Positions 1 to 6,709 of a stretch of DNA of 10,089 nt are shown here, piece by piece. The translations under genes were made by a program, and so were the position numbers. This DNA is from Angelobacter sp036502105 (GTDB lineage Bacteria; Acidobacteriota; Terriglobia; Terriglobales; Acidobacteriaceae), in assembly GCA_036502105.1 (NCBI GenBank), contig DASXZE010000026.1:1-10089 (forward strand). The letters run 5' to 3'. Each line of letters starts with the position of its first letter. The first letter of the stretch is position 1. Below the pieces are notes generated by a model. The model ran no database searches and was not told the DNA's origin. It saw only the letters and a program-made list of their open reading frames with translations.

Positions 1-969
1 GTGGCAGAACTTTCACGATTGAATTTTCGGTTGGGTGAGTTTTACGCAACAGCGGTGCAAAAAGCACGCAAGAAGCTACGTGGCGTGGAACTCGATCTTA
101 TCGGATGCCACGGCCAAACCATTTATCATCAGGGCACTCCCACGCCGTATCTGGGAGAAAAGATCGCATGCACGTGGCAGACCGGTGAAGGCTCCGTGGT
201 GGCGGCGCGGCTGGGCATACCGGTGGTTTCAGATTTCCGTCCGGCGGACATGGCCGCTGGCGGCAAGGGCGCTCCGCTGGTTCCGCTGCTTGATTATGTG
301 ATTTTCCGCTCCAAAGAACGTGGACGCATTGTGCAGAATATCGGCGGCATCGCCAACCTCACGGCCATTCCCAAGGCAGCCAATCCGCGTGACATATTCG
401 CTTTCGACACTGGTCCGGGAAACATGGTGATTGACCGGCTCATGCAGATGCTCTTCAACAAGCCATATGATCGTGCAGGCGTGGTGGCGCGCACGGGAAA
501 GATACTTCAGCCGGTGCTTACGGAGTCGCTACGCGCGCCCTATTTCAAACTTAAGCCACCCAAGACCTCTGGCCGTGAAGAGTTTGGCAAAGAGTACGCT
601 GAAGCATTTTTGCGGCGCTGCGGCAAAGCCGCCAAGGCAGATGTGATTGCCACGGCCACGGCGCTTACAGCCGTCTCCATGGCGCAGGCGCTGGAGCGCT
701 TTGTTGTGGGCAAGAAAAAATATCGCGAGTGGATTGTCTCCGGCGGCGGAACGCAAAACACCACGCTCATGGAAATGCTGCAGCACGAAGCTGAAAATCT
801 GGAGCTACGGCTCAGGCACTCCGACGATTTCAAAGTCCCCAGCCAGGCCAAGGAAGCCATGGCCTTTGCTCTGCTGGCGTACCAGACCTGGAACCAGTTG
901 CCCGGAAATATTCCCTCAGCCACCGGCGCAGAGCGGCCTGCGATTCTGGGAAAAGTTTCGTATGTTTAA
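1..969 (+). CDS. anmK: Anhydro-N-acetylmuramic acid kinase, 5' end missing
   Basis: AnmK hydrolyses and phosphorylates 1,6-anhydro-MurNAc to MurNAc-6-phosphate in the cytoplasm, a step of peptidoglycan recycling. Visible residues (322 in the window) carry the family motifs in order: GCHGQT (35-40), DFRPAD then GGKGAPLVP (78-95), NIGGIANL (113-120), FDTGPGN (135-141, whose Asp aligns with the proposed general base), TSGREEFG (189-196), SGGG (247-250) and LPGNIPSATGA near the C-terminus. The family is usually 360-390 residues and begins with an ATP-binding MSGTSxDGxD motif. That motif is absent, so the gene is cut by the window edge by roughly 50-60 residues, and the GTG at base 1 is not the real start. 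The C-terminus is complete. The stop codon TAA lies at the edge of a palindromic repeat and overlaps the start of the next gene. Identity is secure. Confidence 0.95.
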   Translation: MAELSRLNFRLGEFYATAVQKARKKLRGVELDLIGCHGQTIYHQGTPTPYLGEKIACTWQTGEGSVVAARLGIPVVSDFRPADMAAGGKGAPLVPLLDYVIFRSKERGRIVQNIGGIANLTAIPKAANPRDIFAFDTGPGNMVIDRLMQMLFNKPYDRAGVVARTGKILQPVLTESLRAPYFKLKPPKTSGREEFGKEYAEAFLRRCGKAAKADVIATATALTAVSMAQALERFVVGKKKYREWIVSGGGTQNTTLMEMLQHEAENLELRLRHSDDFKVPSQAKEAMAFALLAYQTWNQLPGNIPSATGAERPAILGKVSYV

Positions 970-2560
970 CCACAGAGGGCACAGAGAAACACAGAGTAAG
1001 TGCCCTCTGAAAACAAAGCCTCTCCGTGTTCCTCTGTGTACTCTGTGGTGGAATCTGATTTTGGTTTTGTCCTGCGCCAGCATGCTTTCCTGCTCCAAAC
1101 GTCCCGACTCAAATACCCTGACGATGATTATTGAAAGCAGTCCATCCAATCTGGATCCGCGAGTAGGCACGGATGCTCAGTCAGAACGCATTGATGAACT
1201 AATCTTTGATTCGCTGGTTCATCGCGACGAGCATTTCAACATCGTTCCCTGGGTGGCGGAAAAATGGGAGGTCACTGATCCGCAGACTTATGTTTTCCAT
1301 CTGCGGCAAGGCATACACTTTCACGATGGCCGCCCGCTGACTGCCCGCGATGTTAAGTGGACGCTGGACAGCATCCGCGATGGATCGCTGATTACGGTGA
1401 AAACCAGCACTTATGCGCTGGTAAATCATGTGGAAGCGCCCGATGACTCCACAGTCATCATTCATCTTTCAGAGCCTGACGGTACGCTGCTTTACAACCT
1501 GTCGAATGGCGCATTCGGCATTGTGCCGTATGGCAGCGACAAGCAATTCAACCGCAATCCTATTGGCTCCGGACCGTTTAAATTTGTTTCACTCGATCCT
1601 GATAGCCAGGTGTTGCTGGAACGCAATGACAATTACTGGGGCCAGCATGCACAGATTGCGCGCGCCCGCCTCATCATTGTGCCCGACGCCACCACGCGCG
1701 CGCTGGAGCTGCGCAAAGGCAGTGCCGATATTTCTCCGAGCGGCTCGTTGAGCGCAGACATGATTGGCACGCTCCGGCAGGAACGGAATCTTGAGATTGA
1801 ACAGAGGCCGGGCACGGTGCTTTCATATATGGCGTTCAATTTGCGCGATCCCATTTTGAAAGACGTCCGAGTACGCCAGGCGCTGGCCTATGCCATTGAT
1901 CGGGGCACCATGCTGCACTATTTATTTGGCGACGAAGGCCGGCTCGCGGACAGCGTGCTTCCGCCACAACACTGGGCTTACAGCGGCGATGTGGCGCATT
2001 ATCCTTACGATCCCGATAAAGCCAATGCCGTGCTTGAAGCTGCTGGATACCAGCGCGGAAAAGACGGCACGCGTTTTCACCTGACGATGAAAACCTCCAC
2101 GGAGGAAACCACGCGCCTGCTGGCGGCGGTGCTGCAACAGCAGTTGCGCAAGGTTGGCATTGCGCTGGATATACGCAGCTTTGAGTTTGCCACGTTTTAT
2201 TCTGACGTCCAGAAAGGTTCGTTCCAGCTTTATTCCTTGCGCTGGATCGGCGGCAATGAAGACCCAGATATTTTTTATTACGCCTTTCACTCTTCCAGCT
2301 TTCCACCCAAGCATGCCAACCGAAGCTATTACTCAAACCCTGAAATGGACCGCCTGATTGAAGCCGGGCGCAGCACCGTGGACCAGGAAAAGCGCAAACA
2401 GATTTATGCCCAGGTGCAGCAGATTCTGGCGCGCGATCTGCCTTACATCAATCTCTGGTATTTCGATAACGTAGTGGTGCACTCCACGCGGGTAAAAAAT
2501 CTGCACGTCGGCGCGGCGGGAAACTATGATTTCCTGACCACGGTAACTCTCGCACAATAA
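962..2560 (+). CDS. ABC transporter solute-binding lipoprotein, peptide/family 5 (SBP_bac_5)
   Basis: This is an extracytoplasmic binding protein of the oligopeptide/dipeptide type, expected to deliver ligand to an inner-membrane ABC permease that is not in the window. From ATG 962 it is 532 residues, in the usual range. Residues 1-44 form an unusual N-terminus: a charged stretch encoded by a palindromic repeat, then a hydrophobic segment (about 25-43) ending in MLSC, with Cys44 the likely lipidated residue; VLSC (Cys38) is an alternative, and neither is an ideal lipobox. Family features are FHLRQGIHFHDG (112-123), IGSGPF (201-206), DVRVRQALAYAIDR (301-314) and DLPYINLW (492-499). ATG 962 is chosen because it overlaps the anmK stop by 8 bases and leaves a basic n-region; TTG 1061 or ATG 1082 would leave little or no signal. 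The frame is open back to 647, but that part is an anmK shadow. A co-transcribed role with anmK in cell-wall peptide uptake is inference; the ligand cannot be read from sequence. Confidence 0.9.
   Translation: MFNHRGHRETQSKCPLKTKPLRVPLCTLWWNLILVLSCASMLSCSKRPDSNTLTMIIESSPSNLDPRVGTDAQSERIDELIFDSLVHRDEHFNIVPWVAEKWEVTDPQTYVFHLRQGIHFHDGRPLTARDVKWTLDSIRDGSLITVKTSTYALVNHVEAPDDSTVIIHLSEPDGTLLYNLSNGAFGIVPYGSDKQFNRNPIGSGPFKFVSLDPDSQVLLERNDNYWGQHAQIARARLIIVPDATTRALELRKGSADISPSGSLSADMIGTLRQERNLEIEQRPGTVLSYMAFNLRDPILKDVRVRQALAYAIDRGTMLHYLFGDEGRLADSVLPPQHWAYSGDVAHYPYDPDKANAVLEAAGYQRGKDGTRFHLTMKTSTEETTRLLAAVLQQQLRKVGIALDIRSFEFATFYSDVQKGSFQLYSLRWIGGNEDPDIFYYAFHSSSFPPKHANRSYYSNPEMDRLIEAGRSTVDQEKRKQIYAQVQQILARDLPYINLWYFDNVVVHSTRVKNLHVGAAGNYDFLTTVTLAQ
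969..1049. repeat. Palindromic CCACAGAG/CTCTGTGG repeat
   Basis: Two 28-base arms (969-996 and 1022-1049) match as inverted repeats at 24 of 28 positions, with one further G-U pair possible in RNA and a 25-base spacer. The arms consist of ACAGAG-type blocks (ACCACAGAG outermost). Elements of this appearance recur in intergenic regions of many bacterial genomes; that is general knowledge and was not checked here. This copy begins on the last base of the anmK stop codon and lies inside the first 30 codons of the lipoprotein gene. Its transcript would fold into a long hairpin just downstream of the start codon at 962. Confidence 0.85.
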
Positions 2561-2629
2561 GCCTTTCTCTCTGCTTATCACCGCTTATCGCCAGCGCATC
2601 TACGGTAAATGTTAGTATCAAAGATTCGC

Positions 2630-3427
2630 ATGCAGATTTTATTTATAGGCGACATATTCGGCAGTCCTGGGCGCAAGATTGTGCGCGACCATCTGGGCCA
2701 TGTCATAGAGACCAACAAAGTCGATCTGGTGATTGCCAACGCGGAGAACTCCGCCGGCGGCTTTGGCCTCACCCCGGCCATTGCCGACGAGCTTTTTGAC
2801 CTGGGATGCCATGTGCTCACCACCGGCAATCACGTGTGGGACAAGCGCGAGATCGTGGAATATTTCAACTCAGCGAATGGCGACCCGAAGAGCCGGGCCA
2901 GAAGGGTGTTGCGTCCGGCAAACTTTGCTGAGGGCGTTCCCGGCATTGGGTTCTATGAAGGCTCACTGCCGCAAGGCCAGAGCTATGCCGTCATCAATCT
3001 GCAGGGCCGCGTCTTTATGCACGATACTGACGATCCCTTCCGCAAAGCCGACGCTCTGCTGGCGCAGATCAAAAGCAAAGTGATTCTAGTGGATTTCCAT
3101 GCGGAAGCGACCTCAGAAAAAGTGGCGCTGGGCTGGTATCTTGATGGGCGCGTTACGGCTGTGCTGGGAACGCATACGCATGTCCCTACGGCAGACACAA
3201 GAGTTTTGCCGAATGGAACTGCCTACCAGACTGACGTGGGCATGACGGGGCCATATGACAGTGTGATCGGCGTACAAAAAGAGCAGGTGCTGCAGCGTTT
3301 TCTTACCGGGCTGCCAGGACGTTTTGAGGCGGCCAAGGGTGATCCGCGGTTTTGCGCGGTACTCATTGGTTGTGACGGTGCAACTGGACGCGCCCACTCC
3401 GTGCAGCGCCTGATGCTGGGTGAATAA
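2630..3427 (+). CDS. YmdB-family metallophosphoesterase (TIGR00282 type)
   Basis: This is a cytoplasmic dinuclear-metal phosphoesterase of the YmdB/DR1281 family. Characterised members hydrolyse 2',3'-cyclic nucleotides, and the Bacillus protein influences biofilm versus motility decisions, partly through RNase Y. From ATG 2630 it is 265 residues, the family length, and starts MQILFIGDIFG as relatives do. The metal ligands are all visible: Asp8 in GDIFG, Glu39 and Asn40 in NAEN, Asn67 and catalytic His68 in TGNHVWD, His157 in DFHAEATSEK, and His182 and His184 in GTHTHVPTAD. An in-frame ATG at 2609 would add seven residues; neither start has a convincing Shine-Dalgarno, so the family start is preferred. 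It lies 69 bases after the lipoprotein gene on the same strand and ends just before a bidirectional terminator. No rny is nearby in the window. Identity is secure; the biological role here is unknown. Confidence 0.93.
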   Translation: MQILFIGDIFGSPGRKIVRDHLGHVIETNKVDLVIANAENSAGGFGLTPAIADELFDLGCHVLTTGNHVWDKREIVEYFNSANGDPKSRARRVLRPANFAEGVPGIGFYEGSLPQGQSYAVINLQGRVFMHDTDDPFRKADALLAQIKSKVILVDFHAEATSEKVALGWYLDGRVTAVLGTHTHVPTADTRVLPNGTAYQTDVGMTGPYDSVIGVQKEQVLQRFLTGLPGRFEAAKGDPRFCAVLIGCDGATGRAHSVQRLMLGE

Positions 3428-3453
3428 TCTCGTAGACAAAAAACTTGCAAACA

Positions 3454-3485
3454 AAAAAGCAGCCCTTTCATCCAGGCTGCTTTTT
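3454..3485. terminator. Bidirectional intrinsic terminator
   Basis: A perfect 11-bp stem is visible: AAAAAGCAGCC at 3454-3464 pairs with GGCTGCTTTTT at 3475-3485 around a 10-base loop. The T tract on the right serves the + strand (ymdB side) and the A tract on the left serves the - strand (TPR gene). It lies between two convergent genes, as expected for a shared terminator. Confidence 0.92.
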
Positions 3486-3505
3486 CGTTTTAGTTTCCTG
3501 TTAAC

Positions 3506-4915
3506 TTATTTTGCTTTCTTCTTGGCTACGCCTTTTTTGGCGGGCGCTTTGGATACAGGTTTGGGTACCGGCAATTCACCTTTGGTCATGGTGAACATGA
3601 ACGGGTCCGGCGTGTACTCAGAAATAACGCCGATAATATCAATCGTGGCGCCAGCTGCCGGCGGTTTCACCATTGGCTTTTCCATGGCCACATGCATGTC
3701 AGCTTTGTTGGCGGCCTGATTGTCGTCACTGAGCGCAACGTCCAAAGAGCTGGCATCCGCGCTGGAGATAACTTTGACTGGAATCTTCAGCTTGGCTTCA
3801 CCATTCTTTTCTTTGGATTGAATGAAAGCCCATACCTTCTCGGCTGCATCTTTGTTGGCCGGAGTTTTATCGCGACAGGAGAGCACCGATTCATAATCAC
3901 TAAATGAAAGTGTGGAAGGATCATTCTGCTGGACGGCCTGGGCTGCCAGATCGCATGGCGTAGGCGCTAGCGGAATGCTGGCGACAAAATCTGCCGGCGG
4001 CTCGGTTTGGGTTGCGGCCGCTGCCACGCGCTTGGCCCAATCATCCGTGCTGCCATGGTACTTCTTGTATTTTGACTGAAAGTAAGGCGACCATTGCTGG
4101 AAAGCGGCTGGATTTGAGGTTTGCGCAAGGCTAAGCGCCTTGGCCCCATACCAGAAACCCAGAGCATTGATGGGATTCGGTTGCAGCATCGCAATAGACA
4201 TCTGGTAATTGTTGGCCAGATCGTTAGGATCAATCTTCAGCGCCTCAGTGTAATACTTGGCTGCTGCCGGATAATCCTGCTGCTGCAAAGCGCCAAAGGC
4301 CGCTGTACCGGCAAAGATGTTTTCCATCTGGTTGCGCATTTTTTCAAAATCAGCCGCGTTTGTGCCCTCTGGCGTTTTCCAGTTAGGCAGTTCCTGCAGG
4401 CCGCGCTCAGCATCGCCGCGCGCTTTGGCGCCGGTGGCGGCATTGTTGATCTGGCCGCGTTCAATGAAAACCACAATGGCCAGTGCACGCACGTTGTTCG
4501 GCTCAATCGCCAAAATCTGCCGGGCAATCTGCTCCACTTTTTGCTGGGCCGCTGCGGATTCCTGGGCAGATCCCTTCTTCGCCGCGTCTTGTGATACCTG
4601 CTGATAGGCACCCATGCCTTGTTCCAGTGCATCGATCTTTACGATGCTGTTGGGGTACTGGGTAACAAACGCTTCCATTGCCGGCCCCTTGGCTGCGGGG
4701 TCTGTCAAATTCAGAGCTACGATATAGGCGTTATATTCCGCCGGATCTTTAATCACCTTTTGGCTGGTGGGAACATTCGCCTGATCGCCGGAAGCCGCAG
4801 GTTGTTGCGCTGCATGCTGCTGAGCGGCGGGCTGTTGAGCCGCGGGTGTTGAACTTCCCTGTCCCCAGGCTGCTGTGGTTAGCGCAAGCACAAGCGTGAC
4901 AAGCACTCTTTTCAT
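3506..4915 (-). CDS. Secreted Ala/Gln-rich TPR-repeat protein
   Basis: This is a 469-residue protein of unknown specific function. It begins MKRVLVTLVLALTTAAWGQ, a signal peptide with likely cleavage after about residue 18-20, so it is exported. Next come an Ala/Gln low-complexity segment with three AAQQ(P/H) units (25-39), then an alpha-helical region with at least one recognisable TPR (about 200-233, containing AAKYYTEALKIDPND) and weaker repeats before and after it. Two cysteines (PTPC and VLSCRD) may form a disulphide. The C-terminus is a Lys/Ala/Pro-rich tail ending KKGVAKKKAK, perhaps binding an anionic surface such as DNA or the envelope. The start at 4915 is supported by AAGGAG nine bases upstream and by the signal peptide; the frame extends 18 codons further upstream but without such support. 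The gene is monocistronic, with its own promoter and a terminator. A scaffold or interaction role is inferred from the TPR fold. Confidence 0.82.
   Translation of the reverse strand: MKRVLVTLVLALTTAAWGQGSSTPAAQQPAAQQHAAQQPAASGDQANVPTSQKVIKDPAEYNAYIVALNLTDPAAKGPAMEAFVTQYPNSIVKIDALEQGMGAYQQVSQDAAKKGSAQESAAAQQKVEQIARQILAIEPNNVRALAIVVFIERGQINNAATGAKARGDAERGLQELPNWKTPEGTNAADFEKMRNQMENIFAGTAAFGALQQQDYPAAAKYYTEALKIDPNDLANNYQMSIAMLQPNPINALGFWYGAKALSLAQTSNPAAFQQWSPYFQSKYKKYHGSTDDWAKRVAAAATQTEPPADFVASIPLAPTPCDLAAQAVQQNDPSTLSFSDYESVLSCRDKTPANKDAAEKVWAFIQSKEKNGEAKLKIPVKVISSADASSLDVALSDDNQAANKADMHVAMEKPMVKPPAAGATIDIIGVISEYTPDPFMFTMTKGELPVPKPVSKAPAKKGVAKKKAK
4799..4843 (-). repeat. Three 15-base units coding AAQQP/H
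   Basis: Residues 25-39 of the TPR protein are three consecutive five-residue units, AAQQP, AAQQH and AAQQP. The units use different synonymous codons (for example GCG GCT CAA CAG, then GCC GCT CAG CAG, then GCA GCG CAA CAA), so the repeat looks maintained at protein level and is not a fresh replication-slippage product. Confidence 0.8.
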
Positions 4916-4924
4916 TGAGTTTTG

Positions 4925-4930
4925 CTCCTT
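4925..4930 (-). promoter_or_regulatory. Shine-Dalgarno AAGGAG of the TPR gene
   Basis: AAGGAG on the - strand, nine bases before ATG 4915. It fixes the start of the TPR protein at the codon that begins its signal peptide. Confidence 0.85.
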
Positions 4931-5019
4931 CAGTCCATCTATGCCAGATTTGTGACCCGATGTTTGCATTTCATCACCTGTTTCGGGCCGGTATTACCAC
5001 TAAAAACTTAGAGTCACGG

Positions 5020-5050
5020 ATTATAAAAGACGAACCCTACTTTTAGGCAA
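5020..5050 (-). promoter_or_regulatory. Sigma-70-like promoter for the TPR gene
   Basis: The - strand shows a perfect -10 hexamer TATAAT (5020-5025) and a -35-like TTGCCT (5045-5050) separated by 19 bases, slightly longer than the optimum. Transcription would begin near 5013, giving a leader of about 98 bases before ATG 4915. Confidence 0.55.
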
Positions 5051-5312
5051 GCCACATCACAAAATGGCACTTTACCCTTCAGATGCAGAGCGGCTTCTGG
5101 CAGTTATCCGCCAGCGCGTAACCGCCTGAATACCCGGCTTTCCAACAGTTTTTGATCCCCGGCTGGACTCCTTGTTAGATTAGACACCGCTGGCTTGAGA
5201 TCGTTCCGCAGGAATTGGGAAAGTGTCACATTTTAACAATGCCGCCCTTTATGATGATAAGAAGAAGCGTGAATCGAAAGCATAAGAAAACCTGAAAGAT
5301 AAAAGACAAAAA

Positions 5313-6032
5313 ATGACAAATTCTGCTCTGAGCGGAAAAATTGCGTTGGTAACCGGCGGTGGCCGTGGGATTGGCGCAGCGATTGCTCTGAAGCTGGCCA
5401 GCCTGGGCGCAACCACCATTGTCTGCGGACGCACCCTGGCCCGCTTGCAACACGCCGCCGGGCAGATCCGCTCTGCCGGCGGAGAAAGCGAGCCTTTCAC
5501 TTGTGACGTTGCTGAATTGAAATCTGTGGAAGCGCTGGCAGAAAAGATCAAAGCAACCTACGGTCGGCTGGATATTCTGGTGAATAACGCAGGCGTAGGC
5601 GTACAAAGCGGGCCATTGCACACTTTACCACCAGAAAAATGGGACCACGTTTTTAATACCAACCTGCGCGGCGTGTTTTATATGATCCGGGCTTTTGCGC
5701 CGCTCATGATCTCAGGCGGCGGGGGCGATATTGTGAATATTTCCTCCCTGGCCGGGAAAAACTCTCTGCCAAATCGCGCTGCTTACGCGGCTTCCAAATG
5801 GGGGCTCAATGGGCTGAGTTATTCCGTGGCTGAGGAGTTGCGGGAACATAATATCCGCGTCAGCGTGGTTTGCCCCGGCTCGACGCATACAGAATTCTCT
5901 CCGCATGAAGGCAAAGGCACAGACACAATGCTGGCGCCAGAAGATATCGCCCACGCCGTGGCTATGCTGGTGACTTCAAGACAGCAGGCGTTTGTGAGCG
6001 AGATCAATATCAGGCCCACTAGGAAAAGCTAG
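5313..6032 (+). CDS. Classical short-chain dehydrogenase/reductase (FabG-like, NADPH-type)
   Basis: This is a cytoplasmic Rossmann-fold oxidoreductase of the classical SDR family, 239 residues, full length. The cofactor motif TGGGRGIG is at 14-21; Arg18 inside it and Arg40 at the end of the second strand (CGR) suggest NADP(H) preference. CDVA (64-67) contacts the adenine, and NNAG (91-94) follows. The catalytic tetrad is Asn117, Ser145 (NISS), Tyr158 and Lys162 (YAASK), with a PGS motif at 188-190. The C-terminus VSEINIRPTRKS resembles SDRs annotated as 3-oxoacyl-ACP reductase-like, but the substrate cannot be deduced and family-level annotation is safest. ATG 5313 begins a few residues before the first strand; the Shine-Dalgarno is weak (GAAAG-type in an A-rich leader). 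Its TAG stop lies at the boundary of a large inverted repeat shared with the convergent nuoI gene. Confidence 0.93.
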   Translation: MTNSALSGKIALVTGGGRGIGAAIALKLASLGATTIVCGRTLARLQHAAGQIRSAGGESEPFTCDVAELKSVEALAEKIKATYGRLDILVNNAGVGVQSGPLHTLPPEKWDHVFNTNLRGVFYMIRAFAPLMISGGGGDIVNISSLAGKNSLPNRAAYAASKWGLNGLSYSVAEELREHNIRVSVVCPGSTHTEFSPHEGKGTDTMLAPEDIAHAVAMLVTSRQQAFVSEINIRPTRKS

Positions 6033-6155
6033 GCAATTTGGTAATTGAGTGAGTTGGTAATTTGGTAAATGAAAAACCCAGAATCGACCCTTGTCAGGTA
6101 AGTTCTGGGTTTCAAATTACTCAATTACCAAATTACTAAATTACCAATTCCTAGG
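6029..6155. repeat. 127-base AT-rich inverted repeat between convergent genes
   Basis: The whole gap between the SDR and nuoI genes is one imperfect palindrome. Both outer ends read CTAGG-type sequence that includes the TAG stop codons of the two genes. The left arm (to about 6083) contains iterated TTGGTAATT/GAGT blocks, and the right arm (from about 6103) contains the complementary AATTACC/AATTACT blocks repeated about five times. The centre is a GC-containing stem described separately. Such AATTACC-type tandem palindromes look like mobile or amplified intergenic repeats; copy number elsewhere in the genome is unknown from this window. Confidence 0.85.
6074..6112. terminator. Likely bidirectional terminator core
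   Basis: The 10-bp perfect stem AAACCCAGAA (6074-6083) pairs with TTCTGGGTTT (6103-6112) around a 19-base loop. It is extended outward by the AT-rich arms of the surrounding inverted repeat. Position between two convergent genes makes a termination role likely, although there is no classical uninterrupted U tract. Confidence 0.6.
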
Positions 6156-6663
6156 CTCGCTTCTCCGGGACCATCACTGGCTCCTGCGGATCGAGCGGCT
6201 TGCCGGCGTTGGCTGGGATCGGCACCAGCAGTGCTTCTTTGCGATACACAAGGTTGCTGGCGTTGAACGTGGCCAGCTTAAAGCCATGGCCGTGCGTAAT
6301 AGCGTCAGTGGGGCAGGCTTCAACGCAATATCCGCAGAAGATGCAGCGGTTATAGTCAATGTTATAAATCTTGGCGTAACGCTCCGCACCGCTGATGCGG
6401 TTCTCTTCAGTGTTCTCTGCCGCCTCAATGTAAATGCAGTTTGAGGGGCAGGCTGCCGCGCACAGGAAACAGGCTACGCATTTCTCCAGCCCGTTTTCGT
6501 CGCGCTGCAACTCGTGCAGTCCGCGGAAACGTTCCTGGAAGACCGCGCCCTCATTGGGCAATTTCTTGTTGGGATAGTCCTCCACCGTGGTGGGAGCAAA
6601 CATCTCCCGGAAAGTGATGGACATGCCTTTGGCGATGCCGAAAATATCTCTGAAAACCGACAT
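6151..6663 (-). CDS. nuoI: NADH-quinone oxidoreductase subunit I, 2x[4Fe-4S]
   Basis: NuoI is the peripheral-arm subunit of respiratory complex I holding clusters N6a and N6b, passing electrons toward the quinone site at the inner membrane. The protein is 170 residues from ATG 6663, a normal size. Two ferredoxin motifs of the form CxxCxxCxxxCP are intact: Cys62/65/68/72 (CVACFLCAAACP) and Cys107/110/113/117 (CIFCGYCVEACP), with the typical NuoI linker GAERYAKIYNIDYNRC between them. The start at 6663 (MSVFRDIFGI) fits family N-termini; the frame runs 27 codons further upstream but into the end of the neighbouring gene. No Shine-Dalgarno is visible, and a promoter sits so close that the mRNA may be leaderless. 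No other nuo gene is in the window, so this is a stand-alone copy; it may serve the main complex encoded elsewhere or be an extra paralogue. Confidence 0.92.
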   Translation of the reverse strand: MSVFRDIFGIAKGMSITFREMFAPTTVEDYPNKKLPNEGAVFQERFRGLHELQRDENGLEKCVACFLCAAACPSNCIYIEAAENTEENRISGAERYAKIYNIDYNRCIFCGYCVEACPTDAITHGHGFKLATFNASNLVYRKEALLVPIPANAGKPLDPQEPVMVPEKRA

Positions 6664-6669
6664 GGCAAC

Positions 6670-6698
6670 AGTATAAAGGTGAAGCGCGAAATTGGAAA
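6670..6698 (-). promoter_or_regulatory. Promoter placed for leaderless nuoI mRNA
   Basis: On the - strand TATACT (6670-6675, five of six matches to TATAAT) lies only six bases before ATG 6663, with TTTCCA (6693-6698, four of six) 17 bases further upstream. Transcription initiation would fall on or beside the A of the start codon. This agrees with the lack of a Shine-Dalgarno. Confidence 0.5.
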
Positions 6699-6709
6699 CT
6701 ATGAGTGCC

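Larger units (their letters stand above)
4916..5312. other. Intergenic region between divergent TPR and SDR genes
   Basis: This 397-base stretch separates two divergently transcribed genes. It holds the TPR Shine-Dalgarno and promoter on the - strand. On the + strand a TATGAT hexamer at 5250-5255 could be the -10 of the SDR promoter, but no good -35 is visible at normal spacing. The last 50 bases before the SDR start are strikingly A-rich. A 21-codon ORF at 5064-5129 has no ribosome binding site and is not called. I see no tRNA, riboswitch or conserved RNA element that I recognise. Confidence 0.7.

Noticed and set aside
647..961. Upstream extension of the binding-protein reading frame inside anmK
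   Set aside because: The frame happens to be open, but it lies entirely within the conserved 3' part of anmK and its translation resembles no protein; the signal sequence sits after 962.
5065..5081. TGGCAC resembling a sigma-54 -24 element
   Set aside because: The matching -12 GC dinucleotide is missing at the required spacing.
5064..5129. 21-codon ORF (MALYPSDAERLLAVIRQRVTA, 21 residues with stop following)
   Set aside because: No Shine-Dalgarno, no neighbouring context and no family match; an ORF of this length arises readily by chance.
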